Source of the DNA: Trichoderma breve
Taxonomy: Eukaryota; Ascomycota; Sordariomycetes; Hypocreales; Hypocreaceae
DNA length: 64,000 bases
NCBI RefSeq assembly: GCF_028502605.1
Contig: NC_079235.1
Location: 1,984,001 to 2,048,000 of the forward strand
Direction of reading: 5' to 3'
Every line of letters starts with the position of its first letter. Within the stretch, counting starts at the first letter, position 1. A program made the position numbers and the translations under genes. Shown one piece after another: positions 10,633-21,669 of this stretch. The notes beneath the pieces were generated by a model. That model was not told the DNA's origin and ran no database searches. It was given only the letters and a program-made list of their open reading frames with translations.

Positions 10633-13600
10633 TGCGTCATGACTTACACGATATCGTACATAAACTATAACGGCGGACTTATTAATTTCTCAGCAGATAT
10701 TATTATCTGAAGACGGTGGAGGTAACGTTAGGACAAGGTAACATCGAGCCCGATTTTTAGAGCTTTGTTGATGTCATGCGCAGCAGGGAAAGAGTCCTGA
10801 GATACTCACGCAAGTATGTACACAGTCAATAGCAATGATGATTAGTATGCCCAGCAGAGCTTGGAGTTACAAATATTATAGTGCCGTTGTCAATAAACGT
10901 TTTATTATTTCCCATCTTTCCACATCTCCCGGCATGGAGCAGCTGTCAAATGCAGAACTAATGAGTCGAGGCACCTCGGCTTGTGGCGAAGACACGATTA
11001 ATGGATCAATTCCCACCGTAGCGGCCTCCACCCTGGGATCGAGTCATTCACATAATAAATAGCCCTGCACTCCGTATTCTGATTTCCCTTAAGACATCAG
11101 GCTACTGGAAATTGAAATGAGCTCGAGGGGCTAGGCTGTGGCTGACTGAGACCTGAGGCCACACTGATCACTTTGAACACATGGCACGGCCAAGAGTTGT
11201 CCAGGGATCGTCTAAGCCAGCACCCACCTCCAGATTCGTACAAGTAACGAGTCAAAAAGAGAAACAAGGCGAGCCCGAAGGGAAAAAAGGGAAAAAACAA
11301 ACAAAGCTGTAAATGTAGTGAACGGACCGGTCAAAGGTACGTGCAGCAATAGATCGATCCCATTCCGGCAAGTCAGCGGGCTCCGCATTGAGCCGTAATT
11401 ATATGGACATGGATAAGGGGACGAATCACGCGCACGAACGGACAAGGAAAAAGAAAATGACGTTGAAGATGGACGGTACAGTAGCGTTGGTAAGGAATAT
11501 TCTGCATGGCTAGTTGACGACCAGATTGTCTTACTTTTGTTGCTGCCCTCTTGGCGACGGCTGATATTCAAGTCAAGACAAAGGATTGACGTGATTTCTG
11601 TGAGGTGGAGTGAACCACACCACACGCTCTTCCCTTGAGGGCAATGTCACCGGATTTTAAATTGGAGGGCTCGAGCTGTAGATTGCTAGTACAAAACAAT
11701 GAATGTTTCTGGTTTCAATCAAACGGCAAAGAAACGGGGTTAACAGCGGACAAACGGATCGTAGCGGGCTGAGATTTGCGCGATGAAACAACATTCAGGC
11801 TGTGAGTGCAAACATACACATGAGTACAGCCTCAACAACTGATGATGCCATATTTGCCATCAGCAAAGCTTATCATGACTGCTAGCAAGCGCTGACGATG
11901 TCATCTCTTAGGCAGCTTGGCACCTGGTTGATGCATTTGGTCATTTATTTGGCCGGGGAGTTGGTCTACAAGAGGATTGGCGATCTGCCGTCTTCCCTTG
12001 CCCTGTGAGGATCAAACGTGTAGTTTCCCTGCATATTTATCAAATACTCCCTGTATTGAACCCTGGGTAGGTACTCATACGCAGGCATTTCTGCCTCGTA
12101 TTGGCAAGGAGGATGTCATATCTCGCCAACAGACAAAAGGATGGCAATGATTAGTTCGACACATCCCTGCGACCGTCGTTAATCTCATCGGGCGAAATTG
12201 GTATATCAGCTTGCCGAGTAGGGAAACTTGCGTGGTTCGAGCAATTTGGTCTTTAGACATGATATGAACATATCACAGCCGCGACAGCACACCAACTTTT
12301 CTGTTGGTGAGATTGATGGAACTGCCGATACGGCAATTGACGGACGGGCATTAAAGACACGGACGGACCCAATGAGACGCTGAGGCACGAGCTGATGCTC
12401 CATTCCTACTGCCAGCGGGATAGCTAACGCAGATGGGGAGAGACACGTGGGCGCCCCAGACTCAAGGTAAGCGTGCGAGGGACAAGCCTGTAGGATTTCG
12501 ATTTCCCTGCAGAAGGAGGAGGAGGATGAAGGACGCTTGCTGTGAGATGTCTCAGCTGTTGTTGTTCTCTTGTGAATCAAATGGCGTAATCACTGCTGCA
12601 GTCTACAAGTCCATCAATTGGAAATACATCCATGTAAAATGGGGGAGGAGCCGAGTCGATATCGGCAAGCTCCGCAACAGCTGATCTAGGAGCGGTATCC
12701 CTCCTCTTGCATCTTATGTAGCAGATACAGTACTGCGGGTATACGATATAGATAAAGACGGGCAATCATGGTGAGAATTTGCAGCGGTGAAGTTTCAATG
12801 CATGGATGCGATTGAGATTCAAGCACAGGTCATTTGACTGTGGTGGAATTTGCCGATTGATCACTTTGGGCATCCTCCAGTGGCTTCAGTGGTTCGTCTG
12901 GGCTTCCCGGTGCGCCAAGGCCCTGAAAGCAGCCCCTACCTGACTATAACGGCCCGTGCAGGGGATGTCCGCCGACCTCAGGCACCTAGGATGGGCCTAA
13001 GAAGGGGAACCCCTGCTTGCTGCTGGTCTTGACTTCACTCCTCATTTCCCATTTCTGCTGCTCGCTCGTTGCCACCAACCGAGAGTCATCACATTACTGG
13101 CCATGTGTTGCATCGCACTGCAGAAAGGCTGAGAAGCCCCCAAAGACGGGCCCCCCGCGGAAATTAGACAGCCAATGCCTGGTCAGCAGGCGACACCGAC
13201 TCAAATCGGCTTTGGATGCCATCGTGCGCACAGTCGCGGGCCGAGGGCAAGATGCAGACGGATGGGCCAAACAAGCCCAGACACACAGTGTGATGGAACG
13301 AGCCGATTTCACGCTTTGAAGCCATTGCGTGCTTGCTTTAATTGCTTCTCGCTCCAAATCGCGTACTCGTACAGGAAAGTCTGCAAGCATGCAAGCCTAT
13401 CGTGCCCGGACCAGGTGGTGACAGGGAGACAAAGACTGCATGGGTCTACCGTGGAGATCGTGGCTAGCGTCACCCCAACAAGGCCACAGTCCGAGATGAT
13501 TCGAGTGATTCGAGAGGTGCCAAGTACGAGTACCGACGCGAAGCATTGATGGAATGCACAAGCCCGTGTGCTGCCCTAAGAAGAGGAGCTGTTGCTCCCG

Positions 13601-14858
13601 ACGAGTGGGATTCAGGTGTGCGCCGGTAGGCTAAATGGCCTTGTCCCAGAAGTTCTTACAAGTCCAGCAACGCGCCCTTAGCACCGACCCGACAAGCACA
13701 CGCTACTCCAGTAGTACGGAGTCCAGCACCGCGGATGTGGTTGTGATACAAAGTACTTGCATGTTGGTGCAGGTGGTATCACCATTACTGCCGGTCAATT
13801 GCCTTCGAGCCTGCAGCGGGAAGCGGTAGCTCGACAAACCCTTGCCTTTGAGGAGACGATGGTGTTGCATCCAAGTCGGTGATCCGGCGCCAGGCCCTGC
13901 AAGGTTGTCGACATCGTCTGAGACTCCCATCTTGTTGTTGACGGCAGCGCCATTTCCCTCCCCTCGTGATTCAGCCAGGCCTGCTTCTCTCGCTTGTTCT
14001 TCCCATTGCGACCAAGGGAACCGGCAAGAGGAGGAAAAGGGACAGGCTCGCTTCGACCATTGCCCGCAATCGCATCGTTTCCTGGACCGCTTCTCTTTGT
14101 TCCATCATTACAATACTGTACGGAGCACGTACCTACAAGTACAGAACGACAAGCACGCACGCACGGCCAGGCTGGCTAGACAATTGCCCACGGCCTTATC
14201 CTCGCATCTGGCTATCCCTGGTCATTCTGATCGGCTGGTCGCATTGGCTATATTGCTCCAGGTAATTAGACTGTGGAGACTAACTGCGGATTCTGCAGTG
14301 GTCTAATTCAGCATGGCAGAACACTAGGTCTCGCTTCACCACATCCCAGGCGGTACCCGCAGCTTTTGTTCATTTACACGAGAGCCCCCATTCCCGATCT
14401 TGCCTGTCTCTTTTACAAACTTGCATCTTTCCCCGCCATTACCACGCGCCTCCCAGCCGGAGGAATCGTGTGCTCTGCTGCGCGTCGTCTTGTTTGCTTC
14501 TTCGCTTTGCGATTTCTATCACGGCCAAAGCGAGGCGAAAATCCGCGATTGGATCAGGGTCCCACTGGCAATCGGAATTCGCGAACGACAAATCCACCAC
14601 CAGATTTCCTTTTTCTGCGATTGCGAACTCGCCGACGTAACCACCTCACACTCTCGACGTTTCAACCGAATTCTTGGAATCCCTGGAGTTTAAAAATACA
14701 GCTGCACAGACTTAATTCGGCTCTTACATACATTATTTAAAACATTTTGTCAGATGACGGAGTAATAGTGTTTCGATTACTAGGGTTGGGACGGAACTTT
14801 TTTTTTTCTTTCCTTTTTTTTTTTTCTAATCCAGGCGCCTTGGGGGAAATCTTACAGG
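10633..14858. other. 4.2-kb region without a recognisable gene
   Basis: No open frame here exceeds about 155 codons and none shows a family motif, codon pattern or splice chain that I can support. The part after about 13.6 kb is probably promoter and 5' leader of the 825-codon gene at 14859. No tRNA or rRNA was seen. A lineage-specific gene or long non-coding RNA cannot be excluded. Confidence 0.45.
14797..14858 (+). promoter_or_regulatory. pyrimidine tracts and probable 3' splice sites in the 5' leader
   Basis: T/C-rich runs at about 14797-14826 are followed by CTAATCCAG, and again by CTTACAG one base before the ATG at 14859. These look like one or two intron acceptors in a spliced 5' leader. 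The matching donor was not identified. Confidence 0.4.
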
Positions 14859-17336
14859 ATGAGGAAGTTCAACTTTTCCCGGCCGGCACGTAAGAAGCCG
14901 CAGGAGCCCCAGCAGCAGCAGCCAATGCCCGCGATGCCTATGAGTAAAGCTCATAAAATCTTGGGTTCAACGCCGCTCAGCTTCGACTCTTCTTCGATTC
15001 ATGACGCCCCGCCGCCAACCGTCAGTGTTGGTATGTACGAAGACAAGACCCTAAGCGATCTGGATTTGAATCTACGCCAAACAAGGATGACAAGAACTGA
15101 TGATGATCGGAGAAAAGAGCGCGGACCGTCCCCTTCGAACCTGAGGCTGAGTGCCCTTACCGATAGCATGAACTTTGGGGGAAAGAACTCGTCCGGTACT
15201 CTCAAGAAAGCCCAGTCGTCTTCCACCATTAAATCTTGGCACGACAAATCAAAACATTCCCGTTCTCTTTCACGACAAGCCTCGATTCCACTCATGAATA
15301 CTGCCTTTTCATCAAACCCGCATGCTTTCCCCGATACCGACGAGTCTTCCAAGTTAAGAAAGAAGCCACCTAAACTCGACTTTACTGCAATAGGACCGTC
15401 TCCCCGGATGTCAAGAAAAGAGCCGGACAATTTCAATCCCAGTGCATCTAACAATTCGATAAAAACCCCGACGGTGTCATCTCCCTATTCCACTGTGTCC
15501 CATCGGCAGAGCGACCTACGCGGCATGTTCAAACGACGGACAAAGGACAGCTTCAGGTCTTTGGTGCCTGATGCCTCGCCATCAAACGCTGGAGAAGCCC
15601 GCCGAATGACTACACAACTTTCAGACAACGGGCTCTCCACGTTATATGACCACTATGAGCAGATGACCTTCCGAAACGCTATGGATGATGACTCTGATGT
15701 CATGGGTAGCCCTGTCTACAAGAAGGACCAAACAGACGGTCGCGGCCAGGGTGAATCTGAATGGCGGGAACCGCAAGTACGACAGAATCTCGATTGGCTT
15801 CACAAGCCCCTCAATGAATCAAACGAGTCGAAAAGATTGTCTCATTCGGAATACTCGTCGTCTCCAGGCGATGGTGCTAGAAGTGTTTCGAGCAGACATA
15901 CTCGAACTTCTAGGGCTTCCAGGCAGACCGACAGCGGGCTCATCCAGGAAGCTGACTTTCATGACAAAAGCGTGTTGCTTTTGTCATCAGACTCGGAAGA
16001 GGACGAGGATGATGAAAAGTCCTCGACTAGAGACCACGTCCCTCTTCCCACGCGACCATTACCGGAACCACCAAGTCACAGCCAACCGAGGTCGTCGCGA
16101 TCACGACAGGTTTCGGGACATGAGTCAGGTGGGATGCAGAATAAGAAGGCAAGCTTTGCGCCATCCAACACCTACATTGCTATTCCTAGCGCCGAGCGAA
16201 AGCGACTGTCACCATCTCCTTCTCGGCTGAATCCGCCCTTCAGAGATGGCTCCCGCGCTTCCTCGCCCAAACCCTCAGTTGGATCTACGAACTCGACACG
16301 GTCAGGCATGACGGGTCAGATCGGCTACGGCGCAGAAGACTCTGTTCCTACGACAGTTCTGCCAGCTCGTCGCCCATCTCAGGCGGAACTGGATCGCCAG
16401 AAGGCACTGGCAGCGCTAACGGGACCCTCGTTGCGCCGGGAATCTGCGGCAACGTCATCAGACCAGCCCGATCACGAACCAACGCCACCGCTGAGTCCAT
16501 CCTCAGTCAATTTTTATTTACGATCCGCCCGGTCATCCATCGACGACTCCAATGGCCAAGGCCGTATCATGGCACTTACTCGTCAAGAGGAGATGTTGAT
16601 ATCCGCACTCCGCAAGAAGACCCAGGCAATGCGTGAGAAGTCACAGCTTGGTTCCGCTGGCAAACCCCAGTCGGATGGCCGTCAAGGCAGAAGACACGTC
16701 TCAAGCCCATCTCAGGTAATGGTGACAGACTCGATGCTCGACTTTGACTTCCCCGCGCCACCGTCCCATGGATCGAAACAACGACAATCTGGAGCGAGTT
16801 CGATGCTGAGTGCACCCATTACAGAGCACCAGTTTGGTGAGGATGAGCCCTACAGAGCACCTTCTCGTTTGACTGCGGACACTGGATCCGAAAGGGCATC
16901 TTTCGTCTCTTCCATTCGTGGCCCAGACGAATTTGGCGAACAGCAGGATGTCCTTGTGTATCTTGACCAAAGCAAGCACGCTAGTGGCCAATGGAGTCAG
17001 TCCGGAGGCGAAGGCCAAGCTCTTGACGAGGCGGCTGTGTCGTCGGGCTTTCACGCCGTTTCGTCGTGGGATTATCCAGAGGATAAGCGCACATCCAAGC
17101 TCAAGGGTAGAGCATCAGCCCGGCAGCAAATGCAAGCCGAGGTCATGTCTCCTTCTAAGCTTACTAGGCTCTCTGAGGACGGAAGTGAAGATGTGCCCCG
17201 GCCAGACAGTCCGATATCTAATGATACGTTCCAGCCACGACAGCAACGTCGCGCTGTGCTCAACACAGCACGCCTCAGTGCCGTGGGATTCGTGCGAAGA
17301 GATCCTGAGATGGGGTGGTGGGGAGACGACGATTAA
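14859..17336 (+). CDS. uncharacterised Ser/Pro-rich disordered protein
   Basis: One 825-codon exon. I do not recognise a named family. The protein is rich in Ser, Pro, Arg and Asp with many short basic/Ser phosphosite-like runs, for example SRSLSRQAS and RKRLSPSPS. A Gln run (PQQQQPM) sits near residue 20, an acidic stretch (SDSEEDEDDEKSS) near residue 380-390, and a Gln/Lys-rich part around residue 575-590 (ISALRKKTQAMREK) may form a short helix. No signal peptide or membrane segment is visible. The C-terminus, TARLSAVGFVRRDPEMGWWGDDD, is the most structured-looking part and may be a conserved tail motif. A cytoplasmic or nuclear phosphoprotein is plausible but unproven. Confidence 0.8.
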   Translation: MRKFNFSRPARKKPQEPQQQQPMPAMPMSKAHKILGSTPLSFDSSSIHDAPPPTVSVGMYEDKTLSDLDLNLRQTRMTRTDDDRRKERGPSPSNLRLSALTDSMNFGGKNSSGTLKKAQSSSTIKSWHDKSKHSRSLSRQASIPLMNTAFSSNPHAFPDTDESSKLRKKPPKLDFTAIGPSPRMSRKEPDNFNPSASNNSIKTPTVSSPYSTVSHRQSDLRGMFKRRTKDSFRSLVPDASPSNAGEARRMTTQLSDNGLSTLYDHYEQMTFRNAMDDDSDVMGSPVYKKDQTDGRGQGESEWREPQVRQNLDWLHKPLNESNESKRLSHSEYSSSPGDGARSVSSRHTRTSRASRQTDSGLIQEADFHDKSVLLLSSDSEEDEDDEKSSTRDHVPLPTRPLPEPPSHSQPRSSRSRQVSGHESGGMQNKKASFAPSNTYIAIPSAERKRLSPSPSRLNPPFRDGSRASSPKPSVGSTNSTRSGMTGQIGYGAEDSVPTTVLPARRPSQAELDRQKALAALTGPSLRRESAATSSDQPDHEPTPPLSPSSVNFYLRSARSSIDDSNGQGRIMALTRQEEMLISALRKKTQAMREKSQLGSAGKPQSDGRQGRRHVSSPSQVMVTDSMLDFDFPAPPSHGSKQRQSGASSMLSAPITEHQFGEDEPYRAPSRLTADTGSERASFVSSIRGPDEFGEQQDVLVYLDQSKHASGQWSQSGGEGQALDEAAVSSGFHAVSSWDYPEDKRTSKLKGRASARQQMQAEVMSPSKLTRLSEDGSEDVPRPDSPISNDTFQPRQQRRAVLNTARLSAVGFVRRDPEMGWWGDDD

Positions 17337-18140
17337 ACGAACTACTCGCAACCTCGCTATCACTCTCAGATATACGCCTATGCTTTCTACTGGTTGAGAT
17401 TACGAACTATTTTGCATTACCGCAAACTACAACAAAGTATCTTCTGGTTCAATACTACGCCACACAATTTTTACGTCTAATACTACCTTTTAATTACCAC
17501 TTTTCTTTTATGTCGAACATTGCTATATATATTGGGTTGGTTGTCACAATCTTGCCGGCAAACACAAGCAAGCTGATACCCGGAGCAAACTGCGTCATTG
17601 GAGGGAATCTTCTTTTGGCTTCTTCCCTTTTTCCTTTCTCTTTATCTTTTATTCATTTTCCGTCTTTCTTATTTATCTATGCATGACAGGGGATAGAATG
17701 GAGCGAAACAAAAGAACTATTGGTTGGATTAATGGTTGGAGCAAGCGGGAAGGAAGGATGAGAGAAACGGCATGGAATGAATGGGTGTCTTGTGGGGGGA
17801 GTACGGGATTTTCATGGTGCTCGCTCATATAACGTCAACTTATGGTCTGCTCATGTGCAACAATTTTAACTATTCGAGGAAGAAAGTTGACGATTGGAAT
17901 GAGAAATGTGAATTTTCGTGCTTCCAAAACTCTTGAACAAAATTGTGGATGAGATTTTGCGCTTTAAAAGAAGACGTGCTACGTAATTTCTTCGTGAGTG
18001 ACGGTGTGTGGTTTTGTGGAACCATGTATTGTTGGCTGAATGAGAGGTTCCACGTGTGTCTGTTTGCCCTGTTTCCTTTCCCATCTACGAACGCCCCTCT
18101 TCTCCTCATCTTATCTGGTCCCCGGTATTACCTTTGGTGA
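17337..18140. other. convergent 3' flanks, no gene seen
   Basis: Region between the stop codons of the plus-strand Ser-rich gene and the minus-strand MMS2 gene. It is T-rich at 17500-17690 with short meaningless frames. It probably holds both 3' UTRs and terminators. Confidence 0.5.
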
Positions 18141-18893
18141 TTATGAGTATGTAGAACCTTCGGGGGGCTGGGGGATCTTCTTGTTGGCGGGAGCAGCCAT
18201 ATATCTGTCATGTCAAGTCAGTTTTGGCGGTCAAAGAGGTGCAAAATAGCTCAAGTGCCAGGCGGCAACAAGACGGTGAATATGGGCAAAGGAGGAAAGA
18301 AAAAAGGAGCATATAAACCCACCTTCGCAGCTCAATCAAGACCATCTCCATGGTGTTTTCGCGCTTCCACTGGGCCAGGCAAGGCAGCTGCCTGGGGTCG
18401 ACGACGCCGTTCTGGGGGTTGACGCAGGGGAGGTTGACCTGGCTGACGAATTGGATGGACGGGGGCTCGTCGGGGTACTTTTCGCCGCAGTGCATTTTGA
18501 GGCTGTAGATGCGGTTCTCGTGGGCGGACTGCAGGTGTATTGGTGGTTAGCTTTTCTGATATGCATGTAGAATCAAATAACAGCGGGGTGTCCTCCTGGA
18601 CATCAAGGTCAAGGGGGTGAGGTGAAGCTATCCATCTCTCGTCTTATACAACTGCTGAACTCTACAGGTCCAGACATGTATATGACGACGACAGAGAGCG
18701 TTTGTGGAAAACGAAAGCAGATGCAGTGAGTCAGCCTTACATGAGGAGGTCCCAGGATGGTTCCGTTCCAGTTGGACATGAGCAAGTCCTCTCCGTCTTC
18801 CAAGCCATAGCTGCAGGCTTCAGCTCCGAGACCCTTTTCGCCCTTTTCGAGCTCCTCCAACAGACGGAAGTTGCGCGGGACCTTGGCAGACAT
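18141..18893 (-). CDS. mms2: MMS2-type ubiquitin-conjugating enzyme variant (UEV)
   Basis: Catalytically inactive E2 variant that pairs with Ubc13 to build Lys63-linked ubiquitin chains, for example on PCNA in post-replication repair. Three exons join in frame: 18741-18893, 18323-18528 and 18141-18204, giving 140 residues, the usual length. Sequence marks are [17 protein letters not shown] at the start, [10 protein letters not shown] before the first intron, then [21 protein letters not shown], and INLPCVN-like [12 protein letters not shown]. The E2 active-site Cys context (HPN...C) is replaced, as expected for a UEV. The last exon is short and encodes [20 protein letters not shown], matching the yeast Mms2 tail. 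It lies divergent to the stomatin-like gene. Confidence 0.93.
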
Positions 18894-19623
18894 GGTTCCT
18901 GTTCTATGTTCCCCTTCTTTTTTCTCTCCTTATCGCCTCGATGAGTTGCGTGTGTGATGCTTTGCTGCTCGTAGTTGCGTGGCGCAGTAACCACCCGGTG
19001 GCTCTCTCGTCTCTATGCGTTTATTTCTGTTCTCTTCGATCGAGCGGATCTAGACGCAAATAGAAGATATGATGTCGAAATATCGCAGTGTATTTGAATT
19101 GTCGCAGGTTTTGTTTAGTATGGGATCACCGCTGTGCAGCTATTCCTGGCGCGGGGCAGTTTTTGTATGCCGAATCACTATTATGGAGAACGAGAACAAG
19201 GACAATGAGTGATATGACGGAATGGTTCGGGGGTACCTGGTCGGAGGTACCCTGTCCTGTCTGCGGCTCAGCGGATTGTTAGTGCACCTCATGGAACTGC
19301 AGCTGAATGGATAAATGCCGGGTATGGGCCGAAGCTCTCCGAAAGCTGCAACCTGCAAGCATTTCCCGAAACGACAAATCATAGCCATCTACACCACTTG
19401 GTTCCTCGTACGACAGCACAAGTTTTTCCTTTTGTTTTCTCTTCTCTTGGCTATCTGCTGTCCTCCCTGCTTTGCTGCAGCTCAATTCAACATACCAGAT
19501 ACGCTACCACACAAGCACAAGCTGCAGCTCCAAGGCAAACCAGGGAGCAATCCGCAACTCTCGGCCACCGGCTAGCCCAAGCAGGCACTCGCATACACGC
19601 AGCCACACATTACATTTTCCACG
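18894..19623. promoter_or_regulatory. divergent promoter region between MMS2 and the stomatin-like gene
   Basis: A 730-bp head-to-head spacer. Short frames inside are not convincing genes. No specific factor site could be assigned. Confidence 0.45.
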
Positions 19624-20913
19624 ATGCCCTCATTGCCACCCAGAGCCGCCCTCCGAGCGGGCAGGACAACCACGGCTCTCCTGCTGCGGCCACAATCGCA
19701 TCTCTCCTTTTCTACATCCTCACGCACTCTCCTCCCCGCCAGCTTCTCGGGCACCAGTGGCAGCTTTGGTGGCCCTCTGCCCTCATATTTCCAGAAGCCT
19801 CGGCTGCCTGCCAACACCATTGTGCGCTTTGTGCCGCAGCAGACAGCATGGATTGTCGAGCGAATGGGAAAATTCAGCCGCATTCTGGAGCCTGGATTGG
19901 CAATTCTGGCGCCTGTCATTGACCGGATTGCATACGTCAAGAGCTTGAAGGAGGTGGCAATTGAGATTCCTAGTCAGAGTGCCATTACGGCGGACAATGT
20001 GACATTGGAGCTAGACGGTGTTTTGTTTACAAGAGTGTTTGATGCGTACAAGGCTAGGTGAGTTGCATAACTCCTTTGCCACTGAACCGCCAGGGGCAAG
20101 GTCCATACTAACGAAGAATGTGTTTCCAGTTACGGCGTCGAAGATGCCGAATATGCCATCTCCCAGCTCGCCCAGACAACGATGCGATCCGAAATTGGCC
20201 AGCTGACTCTCGATCACGTCCTCAAAGAGCGTGCTGCTCTCAACACCAACATTACCGCCGCAATCAATGAAGCCGCCCAAGCTTGGGGCGTCACCTGCCT
20301 TCGATATGAGATTCGGGATATTCATGCCCCTGGAGCTGTCGTGGAAGCCATGCACCGCCAAGTCACCGCCGAGCGCTCCAAGCGTGCTGAGATTCTCGAG
20401 TCCGAAGGTCAGCGACAGAGTGCCATCAACATTGCCGAGGGTAAGAAGCAGAGCGTCATCCTCGCTTCCGAAGCTTTGCGTGCCGAGCGGATCAACGAGG
20501 CAGATGGTGAGGCTGAAGCCATCCTGCTCAAGGCCAAGGCCACTGCCGAAGGTATTGATGCCGTCGCTGCAAGCATTCTTAAGGGCTCTCACGGAGCCCA
20601 GGGCGCCATGAGCTTGACTGTGGCGGAGAAGTATGTCGAGGCCTTCAGCAAGCTTGCCAAGGAGAGCACAGCTGTTGTGGTTCCTGGAAATGTCGGCGAC
20701 ATCAGCGGCATGATTGCCACTGGTCTTAATGTCTACGGCAAGGTCAGCGAGGCTCAGGCAAAGGTCTTGGCCAAGCAACTCCTCCCATCATCTTCCAGCA
20801 GCGAAGCCGAGACCGTCACAGGGACGCCCTCGGAAGAATTTGCCAACGAAAACAAGGGCGATCTAAAGGACAAGGTGCTGGAGAGCTTCAACCAGGTTGC
20901 CGAGAAGAAATAA
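19624..20913 (+). CDS. slp2: mitochondrial stomatin-like protein (SLP2, SPFH/band 7 family)
   Basis: SPFH-domain scaffold of the inner mitochondrial membrane; family members bind prohibitins and cardiolipin and protect membrane proteases and respiratory complexes. Two exons, 19624-20057 and 20130-20913, give 405 residues. The first about 45 residues are rich in Arg, Ser and Ala without acids, fitting a mitochondrial targeting sequence (PRAALRAGRTTTALLLRP). The band 7 domain starts near residue 60 with FVPQQTAWIVERMGKFSRIL and includes SAITADNVTLELDGVLF and RSEIGQLTLDHVLKERAALN. A long Ala/Glu-rich helix follows (RAEILESEGQRQSAINIAEG), then the C-terminal SLP2 extension. No classic N-terminal hairpin as in plasma-membrane stomatin. 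The tail is acidic and Ser-rich. Confidence 0.93.
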
Positions 20914-21669
20914 GGGATAAGCCATATAAATGAAAGCACGAAACAATTTCTACAACTATCATCACGCATGGGCCAAATAGGGGCCACAGGATTACCTTCT
21001 GGACATGTGAAAAGCGTGGGGGAGAGAAAGAGGGGAGTATGGAAGGCGTTGTTGGCCCACGTCACGACTGCACTATAGGGAAAGCGAAGATTTGGGCAGA
21101 CACGGCGTTTTAATGCGCGTTTTTGTTCGCATGTGTATGATTTTTCTTTTTCTTTTTGGTTTTCCACCCTCTCCCCTGTAAAAAAAAATTTCATCATCCA
21201 ACCATTTTTGCTATTTGCTTTTGCATTTTTTTTTTTATCCTTTAGCTTGTAAAACTACAATGATAAAAAGGGGGTGGTGGAAGGGGCACATACGACGTTT
21301 GTATGAATAGGCGAATACCACTTTCCGTACGCAAGAAACAGCTGAAAATTGAAAAATGTCAAATCACAGAAAGGAACAGTGTATTAATGTGAAGGTAATT
21401 AAAGCATTAGAATTGCGTATATATATCTAATGGCTATTCTGGGGCATCGAAATCCGACACAGCGCCTCGATTTCTCCCAAGCACATAAGAAAAGAAAAAT
21501 AGGTATCATTTCAATCTCAATTTCCGTTCCCATTCCACCAACATTGTATTCCATTATTAATCATTACCAGATCATGTCCTTCACTCTCATGTATTGCAAA
21601 CATCGGCTCGTATTTGCCAGTGGCGGCTGCGTGTATGGTACCCCTGAGCACCATGATGAAGAAGCCAGT
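20914..21669. other. convergent 3' flanks, no gene seen
   Basis: Between the stop of the stomatin-like gene and the stop of the minus-strand Cys-rich gene. It has A and T runs at 21180-21240 and 21260-21420 and no supported frame. Confidence 0.5.

Noticed and set aside
12225..12245. TGGTTCGAGCA, similar to a tRNA B box
   Set aside because: No A box at the right distance and no cloverleaf pairing.
20011..20778. 255-codon frame antisense to the stomatin-like gene
   Set aside because: It lies wholly opposite the coding exons of a confident gene, crosses that gene's intron, and its sequence has no family features; biased codons of the real gene explain it.
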